From: Mesorhizobium wenxiniae
Lineage (GTDB): Bacteria > Pseudomonadota > Alphaproteobacteria > Rhizobiales > Rhizobiaceae
Assembly: GCF_002284535.1 (NCBI RefSeq)
Contig: NZ_NPKH01000039.1
Coordinates: 186,001 to 250,000 of the forward strand
Length of the DNA stretch: 64,000 nucleotides
Reading direction: 5' to 3'
Shown here piece by piece: positions 28,010 through 36,099 of this stretch. The notes beneath the pieces are model-generated. The model was not told the DNA's origin, searched no databases, and saw nothing but the letters and a program-made list of their open reading frames with translations. A program made the translations under genes and the position numbers. Every line of letters begins with the position of its first letter. Within the stretch, counting starts at the first letter, position 1.

Positions 28010-29947
28010 TCAGGCTGCTCGTGCCGCACCGACCTCTTGGCCGGTGAAATTTCTCTGCCACAGCTGCGTCGACAAAATGCCGACGAAGGCCGCGTTGTCG
28101 CGAAACCCAGATACTGGCTGCGTGCGGCATTTCTCATGAAGGTTTGCCACCGCCTTGGCGTTGAATAGTCCGCCGGCAGCGATGCTCGCTTCGCTCAAGC
28201 AGTCGCGTACGTAATCCAGTTCTCCGGCTCCAACAAAGGAGCTGGCGTCCGGGGCTCGGTAAGGTTGTTTGGTGCGCTCCCAGATCGGCGTCGGAAGCAG
28301 GTGCTTGGCTGCCTTGCGAAGTATGTGCTTTTCCACCAATCCCTTCAGCTTCATCTCCGGCGGTAGTCTTGCCGCGAATGCCACCAAACGAGGATCGAGG
28401 AAAGGGAAACGTCCTTCGATTCCATGCGCCATCGCCATGCGATCGCCTTGGCTGGAGAGTATATAACCCGGCAGGAGGAAGCGGGTATCGAGATATTGTC
28501 CCTGATGCAGTGGATGCCACAGGGAAAATGCTTGGGGCAGCTGGCTGACCAGGTCCTCAGCCGCGTCATAGCCCTTCAACGTCGCACGCAGGTCGCCGGA
28601 AAAGAAAATCTTCGCCGCCGCCGTGGTCTTGAAGCGCGGCCGATGCGAGAACAGCGGATCGTCGAGCGCAGTGTTACCGGCGCCGAAGAACGCAGCCAGG
28701 TACTCCACTGACTGCTGCTGCAGACCCGGCAGATAGGGATAAAGCCTGCGGAACAGCTGTGGCCTCATGCGCGATGCCGGCTGCCGCCCGCAGAACCGGC
28801 GAACACGCGCTTCCTTGAAGACATCGTAGCCTGCGAAGACCTCGTCGGCGCCCTCGCCAGTCAGCACCACTTTCAGGCCAGCCTGTCGAACGAGGCCGGA
28901 TAATTTATAGAGGGGGGCCGGGGCCGTGCGGATGATCGGCCGCTCGGCAAAGCGGATGACTTCAGGGAAGACACCGGCGATATCGCCGGCACGGCAGGCA
29001 ATGGTTCGATGATGGGTGCCAAGTGCTGAAGCCATCTCGGTCTGGAAGGCGCTTTCGTCGTGCTCGGCGCTGTCGAACGTCACGGAAAATGTCTGCAGCT
29101 TGCGAGGAGTCATGCCGGCGGCAAGCGCCGAGACAAGGGACGAATCGAGCCCGCCCGAAAGATAAGAACCGACCGGCACGTCCGCGCGCATGCGAAGCCT
29201 CACCGCATCGGTCAAAAGGGCCTGCAGCTCCTCGGCCGCATCGCCCTCGTTCGTGACCGTCGACGGCGCATCCCGATGCGGATAGTCGAGGTGCCAATAG
29301 CGTTTGACCGTGACTTGCCCCTGTGTCGCGATCATCACGCTTGCCGGCTCCAGCTCATGGATATTGCGGAAAGCCGTGCGGGGAGCGATCGGCGCCCATA
29401 GCGTAAATATCTGGTCGAGTGCAATCGGATCGATTTCGGCTGAGACGCCGGGGACCTTCATGAGGGCTTTGATCTCCGATGCGAAGTAAAGCACGCCGTC
29501 CTTGTTCGTGTAGAACAGCGGCCGGACACCCATCCGGTCTCGTGCAAGCACCATACGCCGACGCCTGTTATCCCATATCGCGAAGGCGAAATCGCCGTTC
29601 AGAAGCGGCAGGCAGTCTTCGCCCATCTCGTCATACAGGTGCAGGATGACCTCTGTGTCGCTCGACGTACGAAAGCGCCGGCCCTTGGCTATCAGCCCTT
29701 CGCGCAGTTCCAGGTAGTTGAAAATCTCGCCGTTGAACGCAATGGTCAAGTTGCCCGATACATCGAACATCGGCTGCTGGCCATCACCGATCCCGATCAC
29801 GGACAGCCGCGCATGCCCGAGCCCAGCGTCGGGTGTTACAAATTTCCCTTGCTCATCCGGCCCGCGATGGGCGATCGCAGCTATCATGCGCGCAAGCAAA
29901 GCTTCCGCATCCCGGATCGAACCTAAATAGCCCCCGAATCCGCACAT
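28010..29947 (-). CDS. asnB: Asparagine synthetase B-type amidotransferase
   Basis: A 645-residue class II amidotransferase. The N-terminus MCGFGGYLG exposes the catalytic cysteine C2 for glutamine hydrolysis, with HRGPDEQG and FNGEIFNYLELR following; the synthetase domain carries the PP-loop SGGLDSS and GEGADEVFAGYD. AsnB adds ammonia to an adenylated carboxylate. The synthetase part is a biosynthetic-cluster type, similar in layout to exosortase-associated amidotransferases, so the substrate need not be aspartate. It is the first gene of the four-gene operon with acp, ligase and nadE-like. Confidence 0.92.
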   Translation of the reverse strand: MCGFGGYLGSIRDAEALLARMIAAIAHRGPDEQGKFVTPDAGLGHARLSVIGIGDGQQPMFDVSGNLTIAFNGEIFNYLELREGLIAKGRRFRTSSDTEVILHLYDEMGEDCLPLLNGDFAFAIWDNRRRRMVLARDRMGVRPLFYTNKDGVLYFASEIKALMKVPGVSAEIDPIALDQIFTLWAPIAPRTAFRNIHELEPASVMIATQGQVTVKRYWHLDYPHRDAPSTVTNEGDAAEELQALLTDAVRLRMRADVPVGSYLSGGLDSSLVSALAAGMTPRKLQTFSVTFDSAEHDESAFQTEMASALGTHHRTIACRAGDIAGVFPEVIRFAERPIIRTAPAPLYKLSGLVRQAGLKVVLTGEGADEVFAGYDVFKEARVRRFCGRQPASRMRPQLFRRLYPYLPGLQQQSVEYLAAFFGAGNTALDDPLFSHRPRFKTTAAAKIFFSGDLRATLKGYDAAEDLVSQLPQAFSLWHPLHQGQYLDTRFLLPGYILSSQGDRMAMAHGIEGRFPFLDPRLVAFAARLPPEMKLKGLVEKHILRKAAKHLLPTPIWERTKQPYRAPDASSFVGAGELDYVRDCLSEASIAAGGLFNAKAVANLHEKCRTQPVSGFRDNAAFVGILSTQLWQRNFTGQEVGAARAA

Positions 29948-30527
29948 TACCTAAGACTCATATATCAGCGAGGTACGAAACATAACGTCAATAGTTTGCT
30001 CAAGCGTTAACCGGATAACCTCGACTACCACATGGTTAACAATAATTAAAAAACAAAGGTACTTTTTTAGATTTATTATCTCGTCCAGACGGAGAAGTAT
30101 ATTTCAACGCTAAACGCAACTGTTGTTCGAGCAACGCGGCGCAGTCGCGTTGCCGCCCGTGGCCGGCTCAGTCGTCCGTCACAGATCGCTTGTTCGCTCG
30201 ATGGATTTTGCAATCCCGAGCCGCCCCGATCTAGCCCGACAAACGTGCGGAAACCAAAAGCGCTCAGTTTGCCCCGAAGTCAGCGAGCGCCCGTCGATCT
30301 GCTCACGTGCAATCTCGGACGCGCTGATATCGAATGGACCGGCGGAGATGTGCGGGGGGGAAACGAGGGGTATTTCCGCCGGCTCAACTGAAACCCGGAG
30401 GAGTCATTCAGGGTTCAGTGCTGCCTGATGCCATCCGGCCCTGATCTGTTCCGCGTTTAGAGCCCGCAACAACCCTGAGGTCGTGTTTGGTAGCCGGTCC
30501 CCGTGATACCATTCGGCGGCATGGCCT
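29948..30527. other. AT-rich upstream region of the asnB operon and gene-poor stretch
   Basis: Bases 29950-30110 are strikingly AT-rich for this chromosome (TTAACAATAATTAAAAAAC) and form the control region of the asnB operon. The rest to 30527 is GC-rich but holds no frame I would call a gene. The AT-rich tract would suit a silencing protein such as MucR or an H-NS-like factor, which is inference. Confidence 0.5.
29963..29991 (-). promoter_or_regulatory. Candidate promoter of the asnB-acp-ligase-nadE operon
   Basis: Reading leftward, TTGACG (29986-29991) and CTGATA (29963-29968) are 17 bases apart. The transcription start would be near 29956, leaving a very short leader before the AsnB ATG at 29947, which contains an AGG ribosome-site core. 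Confidence 0.4.
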
Positions 30528-30665
30528 GTGGTCTATCGCGTGTACCGACCGGGCGCGCCGCCCGAACTTCTAGGCATCGTTGACAGATGGCGTGCCATTA
30601 GGAACGACGCCAAGACGCTGGGCGATCTGCGGCATTACAACCGCGGGTCGCATTTTTCCAAATAG
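30528..30665 (+). CDS. Possible small protein or gene remnant
   Basis: A 45-codon frame from GTG 30528 to TAG 30663 reads VYRVYRPGAPPELLGIVDRW and ends in LRHYNRGSHFSK. Its amino-acid make-up is protein-like, with biased third positions, in contrast to the surrounding bases, but there is no clear ribosome site and a stop lies a few codons upstream. It may be the tail of a decayed gene. I do not recognise it. Confidence 0.25.
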   Translation: MVYRVYRPGAPPELLGIVDRWRAIRNDAKTLGDLRHYNRGSHFSK

Positions 30666-30675
30666 AGCCGCAAAC

Positions 30676-31161
30676 ATGTTGGGAGGGCGAATAAAACAAC
30701 GGATAGTTTCCACTGTGCTGGCCGTTGGCCTGGGCACTTCTTACTCGACTGCGTTCGATTTGGATGCGGTCGAGCGTCTCAGGTCCAAGGCAATATGCGC
30801 AGACTGCGACCTATCGGGCGCAAGCATGACGGGGAGCTATCTGCCGGGCGCGATCCTGACCAATGCGAACCTGACGGGCGTCGACCTCAAAGAATCAAAC
30901 ATGAATGGTGCGGACCTTAGCCGTGCGAATTTTTCCGGCGCGGAACTATCTGGCGCCAGCCTAAATTACGCGAACTTGTCTGGCGCGAATCTGTCGAATG
31001 CGAACCTGTCGAAGGCGAGCCTTTCTGGCGCAAACCTCTCAAATGCGAGCCTGTCAGGAGCGGTCTTGACTGGCGCAAGCCTAAGGGGCGCGCGCCTTGC
31101 GCAAGTGCAGCTGTCGGGCGCAAACCTGGAGGGGGCAAATTTGCATTTGGTGCTAACTTAG
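30676..31161 (+). CDS. Secreted pentapeptide-repeat protein, frameshifted near the C-terminus
   Basis: A 161-residue protein with a signal-like N-terminus (GRIKQRIVSTVLAVGLGTSY) and, from about residue 45, some twenty pentapeptide repeats of the A(N/D)LSG type, which fold as a right-handed quadrilateral beta-helix. A CADC pair lies just before the repeats. The present frame stops at 31161 in the middle of the repeats; the normal ending continues in another frame to 31238, so the gene looks frameshifted. ATG 30676 gives the signal peptide. Function is unknown. Confidence 0.75.
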   Translation: MLGGRIKQRIVSTVLAVGLGTSYSTAFDLDAVERLRSKAICADCDLSGASMTGSYLPGAILTNANLTGVDLKESNMNGADLSRANFSGAELSGASLNYANLSGANLSNANLSKASLSGANLSNASLSGAVLTGASLRGARLAQVQLSGANLEGANLHLVLT

Positions 31162-31238
31162 ATGCGGCGCTGCTTGTGGACGCCAAACTTTGCAACACAA
31201 CAATGCCGGACGGCCTCATAGATAACAGAGGCTGCTAA
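31139..31238 (+). pseudogene. Out-of-frame tail of the pentapeptide-repeat gene
   Basis: In the frame one base back from the upstream gene the sequence reads FGANLDAALLVDAKLCNTTM and then PDGLIDNRGC-stop, the usual closing text of secreted pentapeptide-repeat proteins. Restoring the five-residue spacing needs removal of two bases near 31141-31150 (CATTTGG), or addition of one. It is either a real mutation or a sequencing slip. Confidence 0.7.
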
Positions 31239-31341
31239 GTGTTTAGTCCCGGCATTTGAGGGAGAGCGCCGTTTTGAATTGCCTCCGAGTTCAATGAACC
31301 CGGAGGTAACTTCGTCTTCTGGGCGGAACTTATTGATTTTA

Positions 31342-31417
<76 letters not shown>

Positions 31418-31563
31418 GCTCCGGGCCGGACCTTTAAGCAGTTAGGACGGGGTTCGCAAGGCCAAATGAGCGCACGATGCCCTTACCGTTGATCGTTTTC
31501 GGCAACAAAATTCGGCTTGTCAAAAAACCTTCTCCTGTTTGCTGTTATGCTGTCGCGCTCCGC

Positions 31564-31592
31564 TTGACACCCGGTGGCTTACGCCTTATCCA
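31564..31592 (+). promoter_or_regulatory. Promoter of tRNA-Asp
   Basis: TTGACA at 31564-31569 and TATCCA at 31587-31592 are 17 bases apart. Transcription would start near 31599, about 34 bases before the mature tRNA. The degraded second copy of this locus at 33240 keeps the -10 but not the -35. Confidence 0.6.
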
Positions 31593-31632
31593 CCGCCCCA
31601 ACGACGAACACGGCTGACCGTGCTCGTCTTGC

Positions 31633-31709
31633 GCGGGTGTAGCTCAGTTGGTTAGAGTGCCGGCCTGTCACGCCGGAGGTCGCGGGTTCGAGCCCCGTCA
31701 CTCGCGCCA
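31633..31709 (+). tRNA. tRNA-Asp (anticodon GTC)
   Basis: Begins GCGGGTGTAGCTCAG, anticodon arm CCGGCCTGTCACGCCGG with anticodon GTC, T-arm GGGTTCGAGCCCC, discriminator G and encoded CCA. The acceptor stem pairs fully, with one G-U pair. It is the intact copy of a locus partly duplicated 1.65 kb downstream. Confidence 0.95.
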
Positions 31710-31801
31710 TTTTCAATCACTTAGCTGATTGGAAATGAAAAAAAGTCTGAATGCCGGACCGGCAATTCGGATACTGGTGTCGAACTGGCACTCGATAAAT
31801 C

Positions 31802-32338
31802 CTAGCGCTCGGTCTGATTATCAGAGACCCGTTCGATTTGGCTCATCACCGCTTGAGGATCGACGTTCTGAGCTAGCTGGGGCAGTTCGTCATCTGCTGG
31901 CGTCGGTACCTTCAAACGCTCCGTCAGAGCGGACATCATTTCGATCAGTCGCGTGGTTTCATGCTCGTTGAGCAGGCTGATTTGCAGATTCAGCTCAGCG
32001 CGGCGCTCGCTGAGCTCAGCCATTCTGTTCTGGTTGATCAGTACAAAGGTAGACAGGAAGATCGCCTCAACCGAGGCTACCATTGCCAATATCACGAAAC
32101 TTGGGTCCCAGGGTGGAATAGCCCGGATCGCCCCAAGGTTCAGCGCAACCCAGACGATCAGGATTGCAAGGTGCAGATACACGAATGCCATGCTCCCCGC
32201 GAAACGGGAAATGACGCCGGCAATTCGATCTTGAAACGCCCGATGCTGCTCCTGCTCTCGTCGATGGTCAACCAGAGCCTGAATGTTGTTGTGGAGGACC
32301 GACTGCATGTCGGCGGATTGTGGCGCGGCCATGGACAT
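31802..32338 (-). CDS. DUF1003 membrane protein
   Basis: A 178-residue protein with two membrane helices (about residues 48-70, FVYLHLAILIVWVALNL, and 83-105, FVILAMVASVEAIFLSTFVL) and then NQNRMAELSERRAELNLQIS, the DUF1003 signature (CorA-like transporter family relatives). The C-terminus is a soluble helix plus an acidic tail. Function is not established; a magnesium or metal role is sometimes assumed. It lies in the islet between the intact and the degraded tRNA-Asp copies. Confidence 0.85.
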   Translation of the reverse strand: MSMAAPQSADMQSVLHNNIQALVDHRREQEQHRAFQDRIAGVISRFAGSMAFVYLHLAILIVWVALNLGAIRAIPPWDPSFVILAMVASVEAIFLSTFVLINQNRMAELSERRAELNLQISLLNEHETTRLIEMMSALTERLKVPTPADDELPQLAQNVDPQAVMSQIERVSDNQTER

Positions 32339-32460
32339 CAAGGCCCGACTTGAAGCGCTAGAGGCGCCGGGGTTTTCCCGACAAACTTGCCAACGAGACC
32401 AGCCATTTCCGAATTCCTTTCCCGAATTTTCGTCCAGGAACGCGCAAGACTTGCAGTGAT

Positions 32461-32961
32461 TTATTCACCCGTTTCGTCGGCACCTCCGTGGAAGAAGGAT
32501 CGGATTTCCTCCCTGTCGACGCTGTCATCGCCGTTCTCGTCGACGGCGTTGAATATCTGCCCGATGAAATCCTGAACTTCGGTTTGAGAAAGCGCACCAT
32601 CGCCGTCGGCGTCCACTATGGCGAACATCATTCGCATCCGTGCGCCATGCATCATCCCGCCTCCCATTCGGCGCCCGTCATGCGGACCTCTGCGGAAATC
32701 GCGATGCCAACGGTCGCCACCTCGTCGTTCTGCTCGGGGCCGGCGATGCTCCTGCATTCTCTCCTCCAGCATCTCGGTCATCATCTGACGCATCATATTG
32801 CGCATGGAGTCTTCGGTTGGCCCGCTCACTCCTGGCGCTGGCTCTGAGGTGCGATCCTGTGCAGGTGCGGCGGGCGCAGGTGAGCTCGTCTGGGATACTG
32901 CCGGGGAAGCCAGCATAGCCAACGCCGCGGCAACTGCTGTGGTCTTGCTTGCTAATGTCAT
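32461..32961 (-). CDS. Secreted EF-hand calcium-binding protein
   Basis: A 166-residue protein with a signal peptide (first 24 residues, ending in SPAVSQT), an Ala/Pro-rich linker, a Met/Arg/Gly-rich region ([19 protein letters not shown]) and two EF-hand loops at 117-128 ([12 protein letters not shown]) and 141-152 ([12 protein letters not shown]). Both loops have acidic residues at the calcium positions. It is probably periplasmic. ATG 32961 has AAGGAG nine bases before it. It is 120 bases upstream of the DUF1003 gene on the same strand. Confidence 0.85.
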   Translation of the reverse strand: MTLASKTTAVAAALAMLASPAVSQTSSPAPAAPAQDRTSEPAPGVSGPTEDSMRNMMRQMMTEMLEERMQEHRRPRAERRGGDRWHRDFRRGPHDGRRMGGGMMHGARMRMMFAIVDADGDGALSQTEVQDFIGQIFNAVDENGDDSVDREEIRSFFHGGADETGE

Positions 32962-33239
32962 CGTATTCTCCTTGGAGAATGGTGGACCGAACGTGTCGGC
33001 ATCCAAGCCAAACCCGCTGCTCCCCGCATGGTTCCTGACGAGTTGGTAGATGATCGCTGTGTGCCGGTTCATCGTTCGCGCTGCCGTAGAAAAATGCGGT
33101 CCTACAGCGACGTAGCGCAGCGATTCGCTTTAACAGCGGGCCAGATGGCTATTTCCGACCGGGCTGTTTGGGCCTTGTGGCGGTTACGTTCGAGCCCGTG
33201 GGCTCTCGATCCCTGGCGAGTAACGCCTCACACCGGCGG
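32962..33239. other. Gene-free gap upstream of the EF-hand gene
   Basis: I see no gene here. The left end holds the EF-hand ribosome site. A GCTGTAGGACCGCAT-type inverted pair (CTGCCGTAG and CTACAGCG, around 33081-33109) could form a weak hairpin. Confidence 0.4.
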
Positions 33240-33339
33240 CTTATCCACCGCCCCAACGACGAACGCGGCTGACACGTTCTCGTCTATGCGCGGGCGTAGC
33301 TCAGTGGTTAGAGTGCCGGCCTGTCACGCTGGAGTCGCG
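33240..33339 (+). pseudogene. Degraded second copy of the tRNA-Asp locus
   Basis: Bases 33240-33289 repeat the leader of tRNA-Asp (TTATCCACCGCCCCAACGAC and further), and 33290-33339 repeat its 5' half including the GTC anticodon arm (GGCCTGTCACGCTGGA). One T of the D-loop and one G of the variable loop are missing, and the T-arm and 3' acceptor strand are absent, so it cannot form a tRNA. The -35 element is also lost. Confidence 0.8.
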
Positions 33340-33435
33340 GATGGCCTTGGATCCTCAATACAAAAGTTCCGACTTTCGGTTTCCTGAGAGTTTCAACTTT
33401 TTGTATTTGTTGCATTCCAAGCCTGTCATATGCGT

Positions 33436-33486
33436 TTGAGCATTGGATTTTCCCGAACCCGGTTCCCACTTTTGGTCCGATGCTCT
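33436..33486. repeat. RIME-like rhizobial repeat
   Basis: Contains TTTTCCCGAACCCGGTTCCC followed by ACTTTTGGTCCGATGCTC, a common intergenic element in Mesorhizobium-type genomes with arms CCGAACCCGG. It lies directly before the ion-channel gene and just after the degraded tRNA copy. Confidence 0.6.
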
Positions 33487-33501
33487 AACGGAGAAGAAGC
33501 C

Positions 33502-34287
33502 TTGGACGCCCTGAAATCGCTCATCGAATCGCGCCATTTCGACCTCACGATCATGGTCCTGATCCTGATCAACGCCGTCACGCTGGGCCTCGAAACCTCG
33601 CCCGATGCGATTGCTGTTTTTGGCCCGCTTCTAACAGCCATCGACCCCGCGATCCTCGCGGTCTTCGTGCTCGAACTCGCGATCCGGGTGGTCGTCTACA
33701 GGACGAATTTCTTCCGCGATCCATGGCGCATCTTCGACCTTTTCGTCGTCGGTTTCGCGCTCATCCCCGCGACCGGTTCGCTCTCCGTGCTGCGGGCGCT
33801 GCGCATCCTGCGGGTCCTGCGCCTGATCAGCATCGTTCCGTCGCTGCGCCGTGTCGTCACCGGCTTCATCACCGCCCTGCCCGGCATGGGCTCGATCATG
33901 CTGTTGCTCGGGCTGGTGTTCTACGTCTTTGCGGTGATGGCGACGAAGCTCTACGGCTCGTCCTTTCCCGAACTGTTCGGCGGCATACCGGAATCGCTCT
34001 TCACGCTTTTCCAGGTCATGACTCTCGAAGGCTGGTCGGACGGCGTGGTGCGCCCGGTCATGGCGGTCTATCCGACCGCCTGGCTGTTCTTCATCCCCTT
34101 CATCATCGCGACCTCGTTCACCGTGCTCAATCTGTTCATCGGCGTGATCGTTTCGGCGATGGAGGCCGAGCATGAAGCCGTAGAATCGGCCGACAGGGCA
34201 ACGCTGCACAGCGATCAGGCCATCATCCTCGCGGAGTTACAGGCGCTGCGGGCAGAGGTTCGCGAATTGTCCGGCGTTCGCGGCTAG
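33502..34287 (+). CDS. NaChBac-like voltage-gated ion channel
   Basis: A 261-residue six-helix channel subunit. S1-S3 occupy residues about 13-90; S4 carries arginines every third residue (R98, R101, R104, R107 in LRALRILRVLRLIS); S5, a pore helix and filter TLEGWSD (174-180), and S6 (FIPFIIATSFTVLNLFIGVI) follow, then a coiled-coil-like tail. The TLExW filter places it with bacterial homotetrameric sodium channels. The start is TTG 33502 with GGAG eight bases before it; an in-frame ATG at 33430 lies in repeat sequence. Confidence 0.9.
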   Translation: MDALKSLIESRHFDLTIMVLILINAVTLGLETSPDAIAVFGPLLTAIDPAILAVFVLELAIRVVVYRTNFFRDPWRIFDLFVVGFALIPATGSLSVLRALRILRVLRLISIVPSLRRVVTGFITALPGMGSIMLLLGLVFYVFAVMATKLYGSSFPELFGGIPESLFTLFQVMTLEGWSDGVVRPVMAVYPTAWLFFIPFIIATSFTVLNLFIGVIVSAMEAEHEAVESADRATLHSDQAIILAELQALRAEVRELSGVRG

Positions 34288-34381
34288 ATCGCCTCATTCG
34301 GCGCGACAGGTACTTCCCCGCGAACATTGCAGAACACAGCCATTCCTATCCGTCGGCGGCCTCTGATGGTGTAGTGCCGTG

Positions 34382-34416
34382 AAAAAGCCCGCCGCTCCAT
34401 TTGCGAAGCGGCGGCC
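34382..34416 (-). terminator. Terminator after the fucU-ribokinase genes
   Basis: On the minus strand GGCCGCCGCT and AGCGGCGGGC form a 10-pair stem with one mismatch, followed by TTTTT. It lies 170 bases beyond the ribokinase stop. The rest of the 34288-34585 gap shows no gene. Confidence 0.65.
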
Positions 34417-34585
34417 CCCCCAGATTACCCCCGATTGCCAGGTCAAGGTGCCCCCCGGCATTGCTGACCGTGCAATTGCGGCGCCAGACCCAGTGATCCA
34501 TTACGGGACACCTATGCCAATGACGCAAGATAGGTTTGCCGATTCATATTAACTGTGGCTAATATGTCACCGTGGTCGGAACGGA

Positions 34586-35545
34586 CTAGAGTCGAGAGCG
34601 CCGGCGAGGCTGGGCGGCCTCACCCCTTGCGAGCAATGCCTCGACCTCTTGTAGCGTCGGCATCGACGGCGCCGTGCCGGGCCGGGTGACCGAAATGCCG
34701 GCGACGGCGCAGGCGAAGCGGACCGCTTGCAGCGGTTCCACCTCTCTCGCAAGTGCTGCGGCCAAGCCGCCATTGAAGGCGTCGCCTGCTCCGGTGGTCT
34801 CGACCACAGCGCCGGCATTGATCGCGCCGACATAGTCGGAGCGGCTGGCCGTTTGCAACAGCGCGCCTTTGTCGCCGAGTGTTACAATGACCGCGCCGAC
34901 GCCCTTTTCGAGCAGGCTGTCGGCGGCGCGGCGGGCGTCGTCGATGGAAGACACCTTGATACCGGTCAGTTCCTCGGCCTCGGTCTCGTTCGGCGTGACA
35001 TAGTCGCAGAGCGTATAGATGCGGTCAGGAAGCTTTGCCGCCGGCGCCGGGTTGAGGATGGTCGTCACGCCTGCCCCGCGCGCGATCTCTAACGCTCGCA
35101 TCGCCGCCTCGATCGGCTGCTCGAGCTGGGTGACGAAGACGCCCGCCGAGCGGATCAGGCCGGCGTTAGCCTCGATGTCGTCGGGCGAAATCAGCATGGC
35201 CGCACCCGGACTGACGATGATGGCGTTGTTGCCGGTGCTCTCCTCGACGAAGATATAGGCCGCACCCGTATAACTCTCCGGCGTGTCGATGACGGCGCTC
35301 TTCACCCCGGCCTGCGCCCAGGTCTGCCTGGCCATATCGGCAAAGGGATCGATGCCGAGGCGCGTCAGGAAAGTGATGTCGGCACCGAGACGGCCGGCCG
35401 CAACCGCCTGGTTGGAGCCCTTGCCGCCGGGGCCAAGCGTGAAGGAAGTTCCAAGGAGCGTCTCGCCCATGCGCGGCTGGCGGGCGGCGCGGTAGGCAGT
35501 GTCGGCGACGAAGACGCCCAGTATGACGACAGGCTTGCCTGGCAT
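34586..35545 (-). CDS. rbsK: Ribokinase-family sugar kinase
   Basis: A 319-residue PfkB kinase close to ribokinase: GPGGKGSNQAVAAGRLGAD near residue 40, NPAPA in the middle, and the catalytic loop ETTGAGDAFNGGLA with the base aspartate. It would phosphorylate a pentose such as ribose at O5. ATG 35545 lies four bases after the fucU stop and has GGAG seven bases before it. The pairing with a mutarotase and an ABC ATPase indicates use of an imported aldose. The C-terminal tail is arginine-rich. Confidence 0.9.
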   Translation of the reverse strand: MPGKPVVILGVFVADTAYRAARQPRMGETLLGTSFTLGPGGKGSNQAVAAGRLGADITFLTRLGIDPFADMARQTWAQAGVKSAVIDTPESYTGAAYIFVEESTGNNAIIVSPGAAMLISPDDIEANAGLIRSAGVFVTQLEQPIEAAMRALEIARGAGVTTILNPAPAAKLPDRIYTLCDYVTPNETEAEELTGIKVSSIDDARRAADSLLEKGVGAVIVTLGDKGALLQTASRSDYVGAINAGAVVETTGAGDAFNGGLAAALAREVEPLQAVRFACAVAGISVTRPGTAPSMPTLQEVEALLARGEAAQPRRRSRL

Positions 35546-35549
35546 CTCC

Positions 35550-36002
35550 TTACTCCGCATCCGGCGGAACGACGCCCTTGCGGAAGGCGAAACAGCCATA
35601 GAAGCGGCGCTCGCCGGTCTGGATGACGCAATAGGCCTTTTTGGCACGTTCGTAGAAGGCGTAGCGTTCGACCGAGATCATAGGCCATGGCTTGCCCTCA
35701 GCAGCATCGATCTCTTTTTGCACTTCTTGCTGCACTGCGGGAATCTCGTCCGGCTTGCCGACGATCTCCATGCGGGCGGCCGCATCGTCGACGAAACTGT
35801 CCAGCGGATAGAGCGACAGCACCGCCTTGACCACGTCCGCGGCCGGCGCATCGATGCGCAGCAGTCGGCCGAGGACGGTCTGGCGGGCCACCGAATCGGA
35901 GGGGAAATTGGTGTCGGCGATGATCAAATCGTCGCCGTGGCCCATCGCCCGCAGCGCCTGGAGCACATCGGCATTGAGCAGCGGATTGATCCCTTTGAGC
36001 AT
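35550..36002 (-). CDS. fucU: RbsD/FucU-family sugar mutarotase
   Basis: A 150-residue member of the RbsD/FucU family, which interconverts sugar anomers (fucose) or ring forms (ribose). Family marks are MLKGINPLLNADVLQALRAMGHGDDLIIAD with the catalytic histidine in GHGD, and a C-terminal YGCFAFRKG. The length and the ending favour FucU over the shorter RbsD. ATG 36002 follows GGGAGGAATGCC. It prepares the sugar for the kinase or dehydrogenase encoded nearby. Confidence 0.9.
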   Translation of the reverse strand: MLKGINPLLNADVLQALRAMGHGDDLIIADTNFPSDSVARQTVLGRLLRIDAPAADVVKAVLSLYPLDSFVDDAAARMEIVGKPDEIPAVQQEVQKEIDAAEGKPWPMISVERYAFYERAKKAYCVIQTGERRFYGCFAFRKGVVPPDAE

Positions 36003-36044
36003 GGCATTCCTCCCGAACGGGCTTTTTGATGTGAAACCTAGCGC

Positions 36045-36095
36045 GTGATCCCGAAGAGTGATGTCGGTTTCGGATAAGATCATGCGCAAATTCAA
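36045..36095. repeat. RIME-like rhizobial repeat
   Basis: Contains GTGATCCCGAAGAGTG, GGTTTCGGATAAGATCATGC and GCAAATTCAAAGTGTTAGAG. The last part recurs inverted at 51015-51040. It fills the gap between fucU and the ABC ATPase. Confidence 0.65.
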
Positions 36096-36099
36096 AGTG

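Noticed and set aside
33240-33339. Phage attachment site (att) formed by the tRNA-Asp fragment
   Set aside because: Integrases duplicate the 3' end of a tRNA; here the 5' half and leader are duplicated and no integrase gene lies between.
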